In this document: positions 63,327 to 64,000 of the stretch, in pieces
Layout of the letters: each line of letters opens with the position of its first letter
Numbering within the stretch: position 1 is the first letter of the stretch
Assembly: GCA_022822665.1 (NCBI GenBank)
Contig: JAJEAR010000064.1
Location: 62,001-126,000 of the forward strand
DNA from: Alphaproteobacteria bacterium
GTDB lineage: Bacteria; Pseudomonadota; Alphaproteobacteria; Thalassobaculales; Thalassobaculaceae
DNA length: 64,000 bases
Reading direction: 5' to 3'
Translations under genes and position numbers: made by a program
Notes under the pieces: model-generated
Database searches by the model: none
Told to the model about the DNA's origin: nothing
The model's input: the letters and a program-made list of their open reading frames with translations, nothing else

Positions 63327-64000
63327 CGTTCCGGGTCCACCCCGACGAGGAACAGGCCGGCCTCGGTCGCGGCAGCAATCACCTTCTCACGGTCGAGCAG
63401 CACCGTGCCACCCGCCTCGACGGCAATGCCGCTGAACCCGGCGGCGGCCGCTGCCTCGAGGGTCCGGACACCCACCGTCGGCAGATCGACCCGGCGTTCC
63501 TGCCCCGGCTTGCTGGCCTTGACCAGTACGGGGCCACGGCCCGGCCGGCGCAGCGGACCGGTGCGCGCGATCATGGCATCGGTTCCCTCGATCGCCTCGA
63601 GCGCCAGCACGATTCCGTGCTGTACCGCCACGCACTGCCCGACATCGGCGGCTCCCATCAGGCGCAACACCTCCAGTCCGCGGCGAATGTCGGCAATGCC
63701 CTCCGGGTCCGGTTCGGGCCCGGCCATGTGTCCCGACGGAGCAAGGACACCGGCCATCACCTCGTCGAGCCCGATGACCGTGAGCCCGTCGCGCTCGAGC
63801 TCTTCGACAATGATCGACAACAGTCCGTCGTCTCCGAAGGCCCGGCGGCCCGCGCGCAGCAGCATGCCGGATGCCCTCCGGTCGAGCGTCAGCGACGAGA
63901 GCGCAGGACGGCGGACCGGGCCGGCCATCACCACCTCCCGGGCGCCGAACCGGTGGATCGCATCGTGCATCGCCTGGATCTGCCCGAGTTTCAGCCAGAC
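63323..64000 (-). CDS. lpxI: UDP-2,3-diacylglucosamine pyrophosphatase LpxI, 3' part (5' end outside window)
   Basis: The frame is open to the right edge (VWLKLGQIQAMHDA), so the N-terminus lies beyond base 64000; 225 residues are visible. VVMAGPVRRPALSSL, the GDDGLLSIIVEELERDGLTVIG block and LVKASKPGQERRVDLPTVGVRTLEAAAAAGFSGIAVEAG are DUF1009/LpxI signatures, with the catalytic Asp in VDLPT. It makes lipid X for LpxB. LpxI replaces LpxH mainly in Alphaproteobacteria, which informs the taxonomic guess. Confidence 0.95.
   Translation of the reverse strand, partial: VWLKLGQIQAMHDAIHRFGAREVVMAGPVRRPALSSLTLDRRASGMLLRAGRRAFGDDGLLSIIVEELERDGLTVIGLDEVMAGVLAPSGHMAGPEPDPEGIADIRRGLEVLRLMGAADVGQCVAVQHGIVLALEAIEGTDAMIARTGPLRRPGRGPVLVKASKPGQERRVDLPTVGVRTLEAAAAAGFSGIAVEAGGTVLLDREKVIAAATEAGLFLVGVDPER

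Noticed and set aside
1..64000. CRISPR arrays, rRNA or tRNA genes, insertion sequences
   Set aside because: No evenly spaced repeat array, no conserved tRNA or rRNA segments and no transposase or integrase motif were recognised on either strand. A covariance-model scan would settle small RNAs.

Overview
The window is GC-rich, densely packed chromosomal DNA, most likely from a free-living heterotrophic alphaproteobacterium. The clearest taxonomic clue is the adjacent lpxI-lpxB pair at the right edge. LpxI is typical of Alphaproteobacteria, and a lipid A pathway means a Gram-negative envelope. Uptake systems (one TRAP, three Dpp/Opp-type ABC) and small-molecule oxidoreductases dominate, which suggests a scavenger of methylated amines, peptides and organic acids. 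This assignment is inferred from gene content only; no rRNA or tRNA gene was seen.

Layout. 1-5735: envelope quartet DUF1302 / DUF1329 / YCF48-like / RND permease, co-oriented. 5736-9852: an accessory island on the minus strand, visibly less GC-rich than its surroundings, holding a DUF3696-type ATPase, a PIN-like nuclease and an Rnl2-type RNA ligase as one overlapping operon. It is flanked by about 570 and 1030 bases without genes. 9853-14422: TAXI-TRAP transporter plus an FAD-dependent amino-acid-oxidase-like enzyme. 14854-20006: heterotetrameric sarcosine oxidase soxBDAG. 20015-23848 (minus): class III CoA-transferase, ThDP-dependent enzyme and TauD-type dioxygenase. 24174-25589: cytochrome P450. 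25891-32464: complete ABC transporter 1 with a second TauD-type dioxygenase; a convergent thioesterase follows.

33081-36845 is decayed or accessory ground. It holds a Fic-family gene broken by four frameshifts, a degenerate duplication of that gene's start region, an AllA-like cupin and an M14-type amidohydrolase with one frameshift in a G5 tract. 36892-42482 (minus) is complete ABC transporter 2. 42872-52004 holds two LLM flavin oxidoreductases around a HIRAN-domain protein, an orphan DUF1778 antitoxin, and a catabolic run (3-hydroxyisobutyrate-dehydrogenase-like, amidase, a 531-residue protein I do not recognise, SDR, LLM). 52420-58177 is ABC transporter 3, with its ATPase genes on the opposite strand from its permease and binding-protein genes. 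58306-62142 has an M81 (MlrC-like) metallopeptidase, a dienelactone-hydrolase-like enzyme and a DHA2-type MFS exporter. 62169-64000 is lpxB and the 3' part of lpxI.

How it fits together: most of the window pairs importers with enzymes that oxidise, hydrolyse or CoA-activate the imported compound. The stand-out is the ATPase / PIN nuclease / RNA ligase operon at 6303-8821. It joins an ATPase of a kind found in anti-phage systems to a putative RNA cutter and a putative RNA sealer, and is the best candidate here for an undescribed system.
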